Positions 1-11,500 of a stretch of DNA of 64,000 bases are shown one piece after another. Within the stretch, counting starts at the first letter, position 1. Each line of letters opens with the position of its first letter. Below the pieces are notes generated by a model. The model did no database searches and was not told the origin of the DNA. It saw only the letters and a program-made list of their open reading frames with translations. The translations under genes and the position numbers were made by a program. The DNA comes from Prinia subflava (taxonomy: Eukaryota > Chordata > Aves > Passeriformes > Cisticolidae). Location of the stretch: assembly GCF_021018805.1 (NCBI RefSeq), contig NC_086256.1, forward strand, positions 9,180,032-9,244,031, written 5' to 3'.

Positions 1-2823
1 TTAGCTGCATTTAGCATCAAAGTGATGATACCAGTGTGCTCTTAAGGAGTTTGTTTTTAGCTTGGATACACTTAGTAAAACAGTACTACAAAGAGTTTGG
101 AGTTATTTCTAGATTCATTTAATTAATGTATTTGCAGTTGCTTTTTGCACACTGTGGCTGCATTTTCAGCACAGCTGTGGATGATTTGGAGGGAGTCTGA
201 AGTGAGGCTGCTTGACTTTTGATAGACAGTGTTATTCTGGAACACAAAACCACAACTGGAATGTCACAAAACAGGAAGCCTGGCGCTGTGTAGACAAAGG
301 AGCATTTCTGTTGTTTAGGTCAATATCCCCTGTGTAAAATTAACAAATTAATACATTAATAAATCCTCCAAGGTGAGTGTTTCAGAGACCTTAATCTAGG
401 TCCTAAAATCTAACATAAGGTTCAGCTAAAACATGCTGGATGATGGAGTTTCCCTGATTGTTCCATAATCTTGTGTGTGCTTTTACTTCGAATAATTTCT
501 TATGTGTATGAATTAATGGTTTGATTTTTTTCAAGTCTAAGCTTGTTTAAATTGTTTTTCATAATAAAATGTATTTTCAGAACTGGCTGGAATAGGTTAC
601 TTTCGTAACTTAGTAAGCTATATTTCTGCCACTTTCATATAATAGGTCATTTTTTCTTTTTATTGGAAATTGTATTTCCCAGTAGAACACTAGGGAAAGA
701 CTGGTTGTAAATTGTGACTGTTTGAGTGGTGGAAGTAACACACTTCTGCAATAAAATACTCATGTATTTCTCTTCTCAGTGTAAAATCCCTCAGACTCCT
801 TGGGAGTCAGACTGTCTTGCCAGCTCTATTCAGCCCTCTGTGAGATGAAATTACAGTTAATGTTTCTAAGTCTTTCTCCTTTATATCTCAGGATCCCTCT
901 TAGAACCGTTTGAGAAACACTACCTTAGCTGTATTTTATGAGTTTTGGAACTAATCAGGTTTCCTTCTGATCCCTACCTGTAAACTTCCTGATTTAATGG
1001 AGCTTGAGGGAGTCTGAAGTTACCTTCTCCAGGTTTTGTAACTCATTCTGTCATGTCTGAATGAAACTTCGAAGCTGGGTGATTATGGTCTCTGATCCTC
1101 AGCACCTTTTTTACCAAATCAAGACAAAGACAGGACTCTTCTCTGGACCTGTCTTAAAAGATGCCATGTGTAAGTAAGAAGAAATAGAAAAAACATTTTC
1201 ATTCAAAAACTCAATTTTATTTCCTTTTGGTTCAGAAAGCTCTGAAATACGTTGTTTAATAGGGTACTTTCATAGTTCAGCAGAGAGCAATTGATATCCA
1301 TAAATGCTTAATATGTTGTTTAACATACAAATGTTAACGGATTGCTAAAGGTAGAGGCCGATGTACAGAGCTGCTGTTTCAGCAGCATCAGACAAGATGA
1401 TTCCATCTCCAGGATAGGCAGGTTTCTTAAACATCTGTTCTTTGCAGAATGAACAGGTAACAAATTTTAAGGGGCAGTATGTGCTTTATTTGGTGTACAA
1501 CAGTGAAGAATAGTGCTTTATCAGAACTATGACGGTTATCTGGTCCTAAGATCAAGTGTGGATGTCATTTTCAGCTTTCTTCCTGCATCTTAAAATGTAC
1601 TTAAATACTGATAAAAAGCTTACAGAAAATATGCCCGCGTCCCGTTTCATAGGTTTCTTGAGGTAGCTGACACAAAAAAGAAAATCCACGTGACTTAGGT
1701 TGTATCTTCCACTAAATGATGTGCTAGGAAGAATTAAGTAAAGAGAGCATTTGCTTCTGCAGTAGTTTCAGTAATAGACTCATCATGGAGGGTTTGCAGA
1801 CTACAAGTCCATTGGTACCTGTCCAAATATATGGATTCTTAGGAGGGAGAAGACAAAAGGTACTTTCAGTCCCATTACCTGATCCCTTAGTGCCAGCACT
1901 TGAGCCCTTGTGTCATAGCATAAGTTACGAGTCCTTTAATTTAGCAGTATGGCAGATCTTTATGTCTGTGTTGCATGCAGCTTCCTTTACCAGGCAGCCC
2001 TAAATCCAAACAAAACCTAGAACAGGCCCAAATAGCCTTTATAATTTCAGTGAGCCTGAGCAGGAATTTGATCTTCCATCTCCTGTGGCACCTTGTCAGT
2101 GATACAAAGCTCCCCCTTCAGCTTTTCCCCACTGCAGCACCGCAGCTGAATGACACATTTCAGGTGAGTGCTGACCTTGCCTTGCCACTGCAAACAAACG
2201 TCACCTGTCCTTTCTTACCTGACACCACACTGAGCATTTCCTCACACAGCATCCCTGGAAGTGTCCAGGCTGGATGGAGCTTTGAGCAACCTGATCTAGT
2301 GGAAGGTGTCCCTGTATAGAGCAGAGGATTGGAACGAGATGATCTTTAAGGCCCCTTCCAACCCAAACCATTCGGTGATTTTGAGCACCTTCTCTGAAAA
2401 GAGGAGTGAAATAAGAGTCTTGTTCCACAACACAGGAACTGAGTAGAATGTGCTTTTGCATGATTCTCTGCTACTTCTTTAAACACCAAACTAGAACTGC
2501 TTTCATCTTGTTAGTGTTGTTTCCCCACCTCAGAATGTGATCACGTATCACAGTCAAACCAGAAGCTTTAATTGTTCAGCACAGTGCAATTCATACCCAT
2601 GTCATTTTTAATCTCCATTCTAAATTCCTAGAGCAGCAACATCTCATTCAGGAGTGATTCTTCGTTCTGCAGATAAGGACAGACTCATGCTTGCCTTGGA
2701 AGTGATTGCTATTTACAATCCTTCCCTCCTGAAGTAGCTTCAAAATCAATTGGAAAATCATTTTGCTTCAAGAATAAGCATCTTGATCCCTGCCATCATA
2801 CAAGTTCTAAGCACAAATCAGTC
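1..2823. other. Left flank, no recognisable coding sequence
   Basis: This AT-rich stretch has no open frame that reads like a conserved protein and no convincing exon. Canonical plus-strand AATAAA hexamers occur near 564 and 750. In the human locus the neighbour of TMEM69 on this side is IPP (kelch-like), which would be on the plus strand here and end in this area, so part of the stretch could be its 3'UTR. That is inference from remembered gene order; no kelch-coding sequence is visible. One CR1 fragment is listed separately. Confidence 0.4.
2246..2388 (+). repeat. CR1-type LINE, 3' end fragment
   Basis: The sequence reads as a diverged copy of the avian CR1 3' terminus: a 'ccctggaagtgt' block, then 'ggctggatggagctttgagc', then 'ggaaggtgtccctg', then 'gatgatctttaaggccc' and 'ccttccaacccaaacca'. 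It is 5'-truncated, as is usual for CR1. The copy lies on the plus strand, downstream of the TMEM69 3' end. Confidence 0.85.
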
Positions 2824-2829
2824 TTTATT
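2824..2829 (-). terminator. Poly(A) signal for TMEM69
   Basis: TTTATT on the plus strand is AATAAA on the minus strand, 60 nt past the TMEM69 stop codon. It implies a short 3'UTR. No other canonical hexamer lies closer except overlapping TTTATT at about 2885, which is probably too close to the stop. Confidence 0.55.
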
Positions 2830-2888
2830 TCTCCTGGAACTCCATACAAATACCTTATTGCAGATAATAGCTTTTCCTTATTGATTTA

Positions 2889-4231
2889 TTAATTTGTGCT
2901 CTGCCGTATTTTTCTGTCATCACTTTGCTCCCCTTCTAAGAAAGCTTTCAGTGCTACAGTAGCCAACAGGGATAATACCATCACCATTGTTCCCACTACC
3001 CTCAGTACCTTAAACCACCTGGGGTAAGTAGGAAGAAGGGAAATGTCATAATGCAGCGCTATCCCTAAGGCCAGCATGACCATTACTGCTCCCTGCGTGA
3101 CATCCTTGAACAGCAAGGCTTGGCAGGCGAGCAGGGCAGGAACGGTGCCGTTAGCCAGGTTCAGCCAGTCGGGCTTGGCGGGGCTGTTCTCCGGGAGGGC
3201 AAACCCCCACCTCATTCCCCCCAGGAACGACGCTGTTACAGCACCATAGGCAACCTGAGCAGAGGCCAGCTCGGGGTGGAAAGCGCCCTGCACGGCCATG
3301 GCCAGCGGCACGGCCACAAACGGGATCAGCCCCCCCAGGCTTAAGTACAGCGCTGGCTTGGGAGAATCCTTCAGTGATTCCAGGCTTTTTTGAGATTCTG
3401 CCTCAGGTTCTGCGGGGGTTTTCTTCTTGAAGGCAGGGAGAGAGGTGTGAAAAGTCTGGAGCTTGGTTGTGTAAACTGATGCTGGTTTGAGGCTCAGAGC
3501 TGTTGACAGAGGATGCGCATCTCTCCGCAGACAGGAGGCCAAGGAAGACCAAGTTGTCTCATTCTTCCCATAGAGCAGCAGACTGGGACCAGTTAACTTC
3601 TGCAGCTGCAAGCACAAAACTTGTTCTGAACACTGCACAGTGCAGGCTTACAGATCTGCAGGTACCTAAACCACCTACTGAATATTGTACCACGTGGTTT
3701 TCCAGGTCAGGTCACAGCACAGCTGTCCTTGCTTTTGAATTTCAAGTGGTTTTAACTGAACTGGTGGAGGTACCCAATGCAGCTGATGAAGAGCAACTGA
3801 GCTCTCCAGAGTGCACAAGCAAAGTTCACTCAGTGCCCACCTCTCCCTCCCTACACACATGCATTCTCCAGGCACTTTTAAGATATATCAGTCCTTTTCA
3901 GAGTAAAATACAAAATAGTTTCATACAGAGCCAAAATAGGGTCACCCCAGAAACCAGCTACTGTCCCCTCACTACTCCATCAAGAAGCAATTTGAGACAA
4001 TAAAATTTGGTTTTATAAAAGAAATAGCATTACCTAAAAGTGCTGTAGAAACAACGAACTATTCCAGAAAAGGTGAGTAATAAACTCCAATTTGGAAGCT
4101 GTTTTTTTTTTCAAAGTTGCAGTCCTATCTTTTGCTATTTCACTTTTAAGTATAATCAGAAAAAAAAAAGCCTTCAGTAAACTTACTTTCAAAGGTGTGT
4201 TGAAGCAGCATCGTTGTATGAGAGGAAACAT
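2889..4231 (-). CDS. TMEM69: Transmembrane protein 69 (DUF3429 family)
   Basis: Coding join on the minus strand: 4231-4187 and 3605-2889, giving 253 residues including none of the stop; human TMEM69 is about 247. The ATG sits in a small exon (4249-4187; acceptor 'tctgttttag', donor AAA|gtaagt) encoding MFPLIQRCCFNTPLK, which resembles the human start MLRFIQK. Intron phase is 0 on both sides, and the second exon uses the acceptor 'tttgtgcttgcag' at 3606. Residues 1-75 are rich in Ser, Thr, Lys and Arg and nearly free of acidic residues, so a mitochondrial targeting sequence is plausible (inference). From about residue 96 come the family blocks DSPKPALYLSLGGLIPF, YGAVTASFLGGMRWGFALP and LLPTYPRWFKVLR, with roughly five hydrophobic segments near 98-119, 128-149, 166-181, 185-202 and 217-237. 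The biochemical role of the family is not established. The open frame continues upstream of 3605 without being coding; a stop lies in frame a few codons further up. TMEM69 shares a head-to-head CpG island with GPBP1L1. Confidence 0.93.
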
Positions 4232-4358
4232 ACTTGTTTTGTCAATGCCCTAAAACAGAAAAAAACACAACATAATCTGGAACCGATAAATCACTGAGTT
4301 GGTCTGATGCTCAAGGTTCAGTCTACACGTATCAAATACAAAAGCCTTACAGGTGTAT

Positions 4359-4360
<2 letters not shown>

Positions 4361-4430
<70 letters not shown>
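4361..4430. repeat. (AGAT)n microsatellite
   Basis: An uninterrupted AGAT/GATA tetranucleotide tract of 70 bp (17.5 units) lies in the first intron of TMEM69, followed by one variant unit (gtagat). A tract this long and pure is likely to be length-polymorphic. Confidence 0.97.
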
Positions 4431-4747
4431 GTAGATTATATATGGACTCAATCAGTACTTGCCCACTGCAATACTGAGTTTCAAGCAGCTTTATGAACTG
4501 AAACGCTAAGGTTGTATTAACTGTTGCAAGAGCAACTTCTAGTTAAAGAACTGAGTATCAGGGAACAAGTGATGGTTTTCCGTTCATGCATCATCTCCTC
4601 TTCACGGGATAATGGCTGCACAAAGATTATAAAGCAGCAATTCCTCACACGCCGAAAAGGCGATCCTTGATTTTAAAAAAAAGGAGTGGAAAAGCTATCC
4701 CCTCCAAGTTGTACCAGGCAAGCTCCCTGCCGGGGTACGCCACTCAC

Positions 4748-4880
4748 CTCACCTCACTTCCCCTCAGGAGAAGGTGGGCGGCTCGCCTTGGATTTGACTC
4801 CGTAGTTCCCGGTCCTGCTGCGCCGGGAAAGAAAGGCGGCTCCACGCAGCCAAACTCCCCTGACGGTGGGCGAAGGTAGC
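4748..4880 (-). other. TMEM69: Probable TMEM69 5'UTR exon 1 (left end defined by donor)
   Basis: On the minus strand a strong donor GAG|gtgagtg ends an exon at 4748, inside the left part of the CpG island and upstream of the ATG exon at 4249. A second usable donor, CTG|gtgagtc, ends at 4949. Either would give a non-coding first exon. The 5' boundary is not visible; the right coordinate here is a guess. Confidence 0.4.
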
Positions 4881-5284
4881 GGAGAATAGATGTATATTCC
4901 AGAGGAAGGCAGGCCCGCTCCGCCCACCGGAGACCGGGCAGGACTCACCAGGTGCCGCCACCGCCCCGGACCCGCACGCTGTGCCGGATTCCGGTGCCCC
5001 CATAAGCGCTCCGAAGCCGTCCGGTGCTCAGCGCTACCGGTCCGGGCGGGAACCGGCGCGGACCACCGTGTTCCGCCAGGCCGGGAAAGGGCCCACCGAG
5101 CCGATACCGGAGGCAGTAGCCCCGGTCACTCTCAGCCCGACTGCTGCGGTCGGTCTGGCAGAGGAGCAACACGCTGCTCTCCTGCCCGTGGGACAGAACC
5201 TCTTCTGAGGAGCAGTGCGATCTGCAGAAAGCACTGCTTTCTGTCTTCCGGCATCACGGCATCGGGCAAGCCTTTCACAGGCGG

Positions 5285-5303
5285 ACTACAAATCCCAATC
5301 CGC
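5285..5303 (+). promoter_or_regulatory. ZNF143/STAF-type element
   Basis: ACTACAAATCCCAATCCGC matches the ACTACAnnTCCCAGnAnGC consensus of ZNF143/THAP11 promoter elements, with a mismatch after CCCA. It sits between the inferred TMEM69 and GPBP1L1 start sites. Confidence 0.6.
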
Positions 5304-5349
5304 CCTGCGGCGCGGCGCCCGCCTGCCTGCACGGCGGAGGTGGCGCGCA

Positions 5350-5368
5350 GGCTTCTGGGACGCGTAGT
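5350..5368 (-). promoter_or_regulatory. ZNF143/STAF-type element
   Basis: On the minus strand the sequence is ACTACGCGTCCCAGAAGCC, with a good TCCCAGAA core and G in place of A at position 6. It lies 47 bp from the previous element in the opposite orientation. Confidence 0.55.
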
Positions 5369-5421
5369 CTGCGGCTGCTTCCGACAGGCGGTGACGGGGG
5401 CGGTGCGAGCCCAAGGCTCTG

Positions 5422-5426
5422 ATTGG
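5422..5426 (-). promoter_or_regulatory. Inverted CCAAT box (NF-Y)
   Basis: GATTGGCGGG contains the reverse-complement CCAAT pentamer in a good NF-Y context, about 100 bp upstream of the presumed GPBP1L1 first exon. Confidence 0.5.
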
Positions 5427-5499
5427 CGGGCGGGAGGCGCGGGGGCAGGGAAGGGGAGCCGGGGGCGTGTCCCTTCCGCGTGCTCGGCCCCGCCCCCTC

Positions 5500-5589
5500 C
5501 GGCCCCCGGCCGGGCAGGGCTGGGCGGCCATTTTGGGCAGAGCTTTGTTATGGTTGTGGGGCCGCCGGAGCCGCGCCAGGGCCCGCCCG
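5500..5589 (+). other. GPBP1L1: Probable GPBP1L1 non-coding exon 1
   Basis: The donor GCCCGCCCG|gtgagtg at 5589/5590 is the best plus-strand donor in the island and follows a YY1-like GCCATTTTG, as is common just inside housekeeping transcription start sites. The 5' end is not visible; 5500 is an estimate. Confidence 0.5.
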
Positions 5590-8500
5590 GTGAGTGCGGC
5601 CCCCGCGCCGCCCCCGCCGCGCCCCCCGCGCCCCCCGCGCCTTCACCCGGCCCCTGCCGCCCCCAGGCCCGCCCCGCCGCCCCCCGCGGCACCGCGGGCT
5701 CGGTGCGGCCCGGGAGCGGCCTCCCGCCAGGCCGGCCCCCCCCCCCCCAGCCCCCCGCGTTCGGTCCCGCGGCCGCGGCGGCTCCGTGGGGGGGCAGCGC
5801 GAGGTCCCCGCGGGCAGGGCCGGGCCGGGGTGGGCGGTGGGGGCCGGGGCTCTGCGGTTTATTGTTTCCTGTTCAGCCGGGAAGTTCGTAGCGCTGACAC
5901 TGCCGGAGCTGAGCTCCTGTCATGAGGCCGTCCGTGAGCGGGGCGGGGGGGGCGGGCCGGGGCGGCGGGTGAGTCCCGGGTGCCGGGCAGGGGCGACCCC
6001 GCTGTAGGCTGGAAACGAAACTGGGCGGCCCGGCCGTTTCCCTGGGGCTCCTCCCGGGCCGCGCTTCCCGGCTGCCCCCGGCGGGAAGGGGCGGTCGGCG
6101 CCCGGCAGTGACACGTGTGCTGCGGGCAGCGGGGGCTCGGCTCGTTGTGCCCGCTGCCAGCGAGGCTGGGAAACTCGTCAGGTGCCGCTCGGTGTCTGCT
6201 CGTAGGGAAACAGCGCCTGGCCCGAGCATGAGGCGGCTCTTTCCGGCGTGAAAGTTATTTCCGTGTGTCCGGTGTGTTCTGTGCCCCCTTGGCCTAAGGT
6301 CTTGCTTGGTTTAACTTCAAGGGCTGGGGCTGGACTTGATCAGAACGCGCCTGGCGTTTCAAATATCCATTTAAGACTTTGAATTCAGTTCAGTTTAGTA
6401 ACGAGCTGTTTTGGAACGATTTTAGAGCAGTCAGTGGGTGTCTGCACAATTAGGAGTTTTTAAACAGCTTTAGAGGAACAGTAGCTATTTAAATTCTTGT
6501 AAGTAATGATGGAATGGTTTAAGAGTGTTGCTTAAAGATCTTTTTATATTAACATGACCAGGTAGGTCAGCCTGCCTTTCCCCGCCCCCGAGCTGTGAGT
6601 GACACAAGTGTTAGTAATGTTGATAATACCCTGAAACGTTGCAAGTGCCTGAGCAAAGTGTGGAAATAGCAAAGAGGGGGAATGGAGATAACAGCTGAGA
6701 TAATTGGAGTGCCATCAAAGCTGAGTTTACTGTAGAGTTGACATTGCTTCTATAAAAATGTTAGGTGGTTATGAAAAAAGCTTATGCAAATGTTACTTCG
6801 TGAATGAATATGGCTGGTATTTCAGTGAAAGGTTCCCCGTGCTTATCCATTTGGAGACCGGTATTTCAAACTTCCAGTTTCTGACTCAGGAGGGAAACAG
6901 GTGCAGAGCAGTGCTAGGAACAAATAAAATTTCGAGATTTAAGAGGAGCAGCTTTTTTTTTTTCACATCATTTCTGGAGGAAAGTCCCTTTAAGAAGAAC
7001 TTACTAAAAGTTTTGTATTCGAAATAGAAAGGCTTAAGGTGATACTTCCTTATGGTGTTGGGGTTTTTTTACAACTATTTGTAGGGAAGTGCAGCAGCCC
7101 TTTGCATTTTATATTCATCTGGTTTATAGCCTTAATCTTATATGACACAGAAGTTTCCATTGCAGATATCATACGAGGACCTAAAGTGAAAATATGCAGG
7201 GAACAGATGGCATTTGTTCTGAAAAAACGCAAATCCTGTTTTTTCTGCAGTGTCTCAGAAATATGAGGATCAGAATGCAGATGTGAAATACAACAAATCA
7301 AATGAAGTGCATACTTTCCAAATGTTAGGAAAAAATCTTTACATTGAGAATATTTACAGGGTATGGTCACCTTGTCTCACATATGTAACTGCTGCATGGT
7401 GTTACTGAATCTTGACATTCCTGTTTAAAATTAGGAGGTTAAGTCACTACAGGAAAAATAATATTCACTAGCGTTTTCATTAAATGGAAACAGTATTTCA
7501 GGAGTTATGGGATCCTTTTTTTAATACCAAAAAATGCTGTGGTTAGATCTGTGAATTTCTTCAGGAATGTGGGGTGTCAGATAATGCAGTTCTTGCCTTT
7601 ACAAAGTGAAGAAAAACTATTGGCTCAGGAGTTAAAGTTACCTTTTTTTTTTTTTTTTTCCCAGTGTTACCAGTTGTTTGAAGTTAGTTGTGTAACTGCT
7701 GAATTGACTTAGCTGTGAAGTGTACTCCAGGGTGTGCTTTGTTTGTTTGTCTGTACGAAGAGGTTGGAAAAGGGCTGACCCTGTTCAGTAGAGCTGAAAC
7801 TTTAAAGCACCTTTCTCCTGTGGAGTGCTGGTTGTGCTTGCATGGACACAGCTCTTCCTCAGAGCTCTGTAGAAACCAGGGGGTGACTGTTGCTCTAACT
7901 TATCCAGGTCATACTTACTGGATTTTGCAGCTGATGAGGTAGTATGTGTACCAGGAAGTTTGTCTGGGATTTCTAAGTTTTATGTTAATTTGTTTGTAGA
8001 GGCAGGAGTGGTTTAGTTTTGGTTCTGCAAACTCAGCAATGTAAGTAGACATTTTACTGTCATTTACGCAGTGACCAGGGTGCCAAATAAATCATGTGTG
8101 GCTTTTGTTTCAGCAAGAGGAATTGAAGTCCATGTTCTCTTTGCTCGTCAGATTTGATGAAAAGCAGTGAAGTTGGCAGAAACGTGGTCCTACTTAGAAT
8201 ACTTCATGAAAGCCAGGATGTTGTTTAACTTGTGTGCTGTAACGTTATAAGTTCCTGTGAAAATATGCCAAATTTTAACGAATTACTGTATAGTCAGAAG
8301 ATAAATTTATGATTTTGGGAGTGGATTTAGGTGGAGAATGATTATGGCTAAGTGTCCACTGCCCTACACATGTATGTGCAAACACTGTGCAGACCTAAAA
8401 GTTCTAGGTTAGGCAGGGCTGTGAGCAGGACAGTAAGCAGGCAGGGAAGCATTTTGTCTTAGTTGATCGCACATATTAATGGAAATGGACTGGAAATTCT

Positions 8501-11500
8501 TGATTAAAGTGTGCAGCTCCTTCTCTAGTTGGTCTCAAAAGTCAGGGGAAGAATTTTCACATTTTATGCTACTTTGAACTTTCTACAATTAAACGGCAAA
8601 GAGTTTTGCAAAGTATTGGTGTATGCAGTTCTATAATATGACTAATCTGAAATAGTTGCACTTCCAAGGTCTGGTTTAACAAAAATGCTTTGAACCAGTG
8701 CAGCCAAACATAATTGGGGTTTTCTGCAATAAGTGATGCTCAGAAAGAAATATTTTGCAGCATGTGACCTTGTGCCTCAGGGACTGTTGTACATTAGGGA
8801 GTTTGCCAGGAGCAACTGAAGTTCTAGGACTTACAGACATTCTAGCAAAAATGCCAGTGTTGATTTGTTTTCTTCTTGAATCTTGTGATCATTTCCAGTT
8901 CAGTGTTTTACATAGTTTTATCCTCCACACTAGATGGAGGATCACAGCTCTGTGGTGTGATGTTAGTGGCACTTGATAAGAAAGTATGTGTATAATGTTG
9001 TCTAAATGTCCCTGGGTTTGAGAATCCCCCTTTTTTCCAAACAAGAAGAAATTAGAAATTTTAATTTAAGTTTTATTTTTGTTGTCTCCTCTAGGAAGTG
9101 GTTATCTGTATGACCCCCTTCCCATAGTGTATTTGCAACATACAGAGTATGTGGCAGTGAGTGACACTCTCCTGGAATTTTGTCATCTTCAGTTTGTGAT
9201 GAACAAATAACTTGTAAATACTGAGTCTGCCAGGGAGGTATATGGTATTAGTCTGGGCACAGAAATTATTGGTATTATTCACAAAGTTGCTGATGAAGGT
9301 GTATGGTTAAGATTACAACAGGTCTCCAGCATTTCAGCAGAGAGGAGTGTTTTGCCATTGTGTTACAATGCGTCATCCATCATCAAGAGATTAATCAGGA
9401 CTCACGTGAGATGATCTGAAAAGACCTTTGATGTTAATCTTGAGAAAACTCAGCAAGGATCTCTCATCCTGAAAATATTGAATATGTTATGATCTTGACT
9501 GTTAGTTTGGGAAAACTGTCTTTCCTCTACTTTGAACTCCAGTTAAAAGTAGAGAAATGGGTTAATGATAACTTCAGTGTCTTCAGGTTGACTGGGTCTT
9601 CTGGAATGTATCCTGTAGTATTTAGGGAGCTGAAAGCCTGTGGGGGTGGGAAAAGTTCCAGAATGCTCAAGAGTTGAGGAGCATTTTCCCTCTTAACTTC
9701 TAGAAAAAAGCCAAGACTCGGGTATGTCCAAGGGAAGAGTGTTCATATCAGGGAGTCTGTCCTGCATCACGTACTTTTTGGTGGTTTCATTTCCCTGTAT
9801 TGCAATAATGTTCTTACTGAACACACAGATAATGTGATCCCAACAAATTCAATAAATGGTCTGAAAACAAGAGCTTTGGATTCAGCCATTTTGGTGTAGA
9901 TGGGTTCAAATTACTGTGTTTTGGTATGTTGCATACACAGACAAGTAGCAGCTGGCAGGGCAGCAGTTCTGTGGGGGAGTATCTGGGGGCTGTAATGGTT
10001 CCTAAATTATCATGAGTCAGCAGCATCACTGTCATGAAACTGCACTTGTCATACTGGAACATATAGAAGCATTTTAAATAAGGCAATGAAGCAGTTTCTC
10101 CATTCTGCTGAAGAGTAGTAGGTCTTGAGCAGGGACTGTCTTGTTCAGTTTGGGATAATGTGATACTTGGGAGAGTTATGGCTGTGTAACAGGATCTGTG
10201 AAGAAAATAAAAAGTTTGTGAAAGAGAGAAACCGTAATTAAGAATTGGGGAAAAAAACGCAATGGTTAGCTCTACAATGGTTTTATACATCATGTTTCAT
10301 CAGACATAATCAGGTGATATATAAAGCAGCTTTAAAAATTTACCTGCAGATATAACTGGGAGGCAGCTCTCACATCCTGTCACTGCCCTGCCAAGAGCTG
10401 TCACACTTGGTAGGTGGGTCACATCAGTTTTTTTCATCATTGATGCTTTGAACTTGAGAGCTTGATCTTTGCCAGTAAAATTTGACTGGTTGAGGGTGGG
10501 TTGTTTGTTTGTTTGTTTTAAAAAGCATGGCTATATATGATAGTAGATCATGATATGTAGATCATATAGAATATGATAGTAGATCCTTTTTCTGCTGTCA
10601 AACAGTGCTGGGATACAGGGTGATCTGTGGGACTTCCCCAGACAAACAAAACAAAACAAAGAACACCCCACCTGCTAAAGTTGCCTTTCAGTCAAGAAAT
10701 ACTGAAGTTTTGGTCTGAAGAAAATATTTCTTAAAAAGTATCTGCAAGGAGAGTTTAGTCAGGTTTCCACAACCATCATGAATAAAACAAGCAATTATGA
10801 GTTGAAATTGCAGCAGATACGTTCAGGTGAAGCACTAGATGCAGGGAGAGGCTTTCAAACCATACAAATAACCAAAACAAATTGTAGGGATACACTGGAG
10901 CATGCTGGTGTGCTAATCTGATTTCATTTACAGTTTCCAAAAAAATATTCCAGTGGAGGTATGTATAGCTGCATAATGAATTCCAGTCTGCTGAAAACAA
11001 ACTCATTTTTCTGGTACTTCATGAGACATTTTAGGATTAATTTTTGGACCTCTGCAGGCTGAAGATCACTGTACAAATTGGTGAAGGGGGGAGCATTGCT
11101 TAGTTGACTTTCAAAGATGTCTGATGGAAGAGGGAAAAGCTAAACTCTTTTAAATCTCTGGAAAAGGTGCTTACCTATGCAATATATGAAGATTTTTTTT
11201 TTCTGCCCCCCCCACAGATGTTTTGCTTGTATTTCCTAATTTATTGTGGGACTCTAGGATAGAAGAATGACAGTGTTTTAGTCTTGGCCTGCACAGATTA
11301 CCTGGAGAAAAACAGCTCAATAATTCTCTTCAAGACCTAAAGACAAAGCCCAAACCAGCTGGACAACATTTTGTCCATAACTTTTTGCTTTATTTTAACT
11401 CAGTTTCATGGACTAGATCATAGAGAGAACTCCAGGAAAACACTGTGAACATGCAAAGAGCAGATTTATCCCAGCTGTGGCAGATTATTAGATCACAGGA

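Larger units (their letters stand above)
4740..6240. promoter_or_regulatory. CpG island, bidirectional TMEM69/GPBP1L1 promoter
   Basis: About 1.5 kb is very GC- and CpG-rich in otherwise AT-rich surroundings. It lies between two genes that diverge from it: TMEM69 first-exon donors on the left and a GPBP1L1 first-exon donor on the right. Visible elements include two ZNF143-type ACTAC/TCCCA motifs (5285-5303, 5350-5368), an inverted CCAAT box at 5422-5426 and a YY1-like GCCATTTTG at 5527-5535. A 13-C homopolymer occurs at 5736-5748. Open frames of 100-330 codons in the island reflect GC content and are not genes. Confidence 0.88.

Noticed and set aside
3606..3638. In-frame extension of the main TMEM69 exon upstream to 3638
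   Set aside because: It begins at a GTG, a stop lies shortly upstream, and a good acceptor at 3606 joins in phase with the ATG exon at 4231-4187.
4890..5891. 333-codon plus-strand frame and several others in the TMEM69/GPBP1L1 island
   Set aside because: GC-rich island DNA is poor in stop codons; composition is Pro/Arg/Ala-rich and the first-exon donor at 5589 interrupts it.
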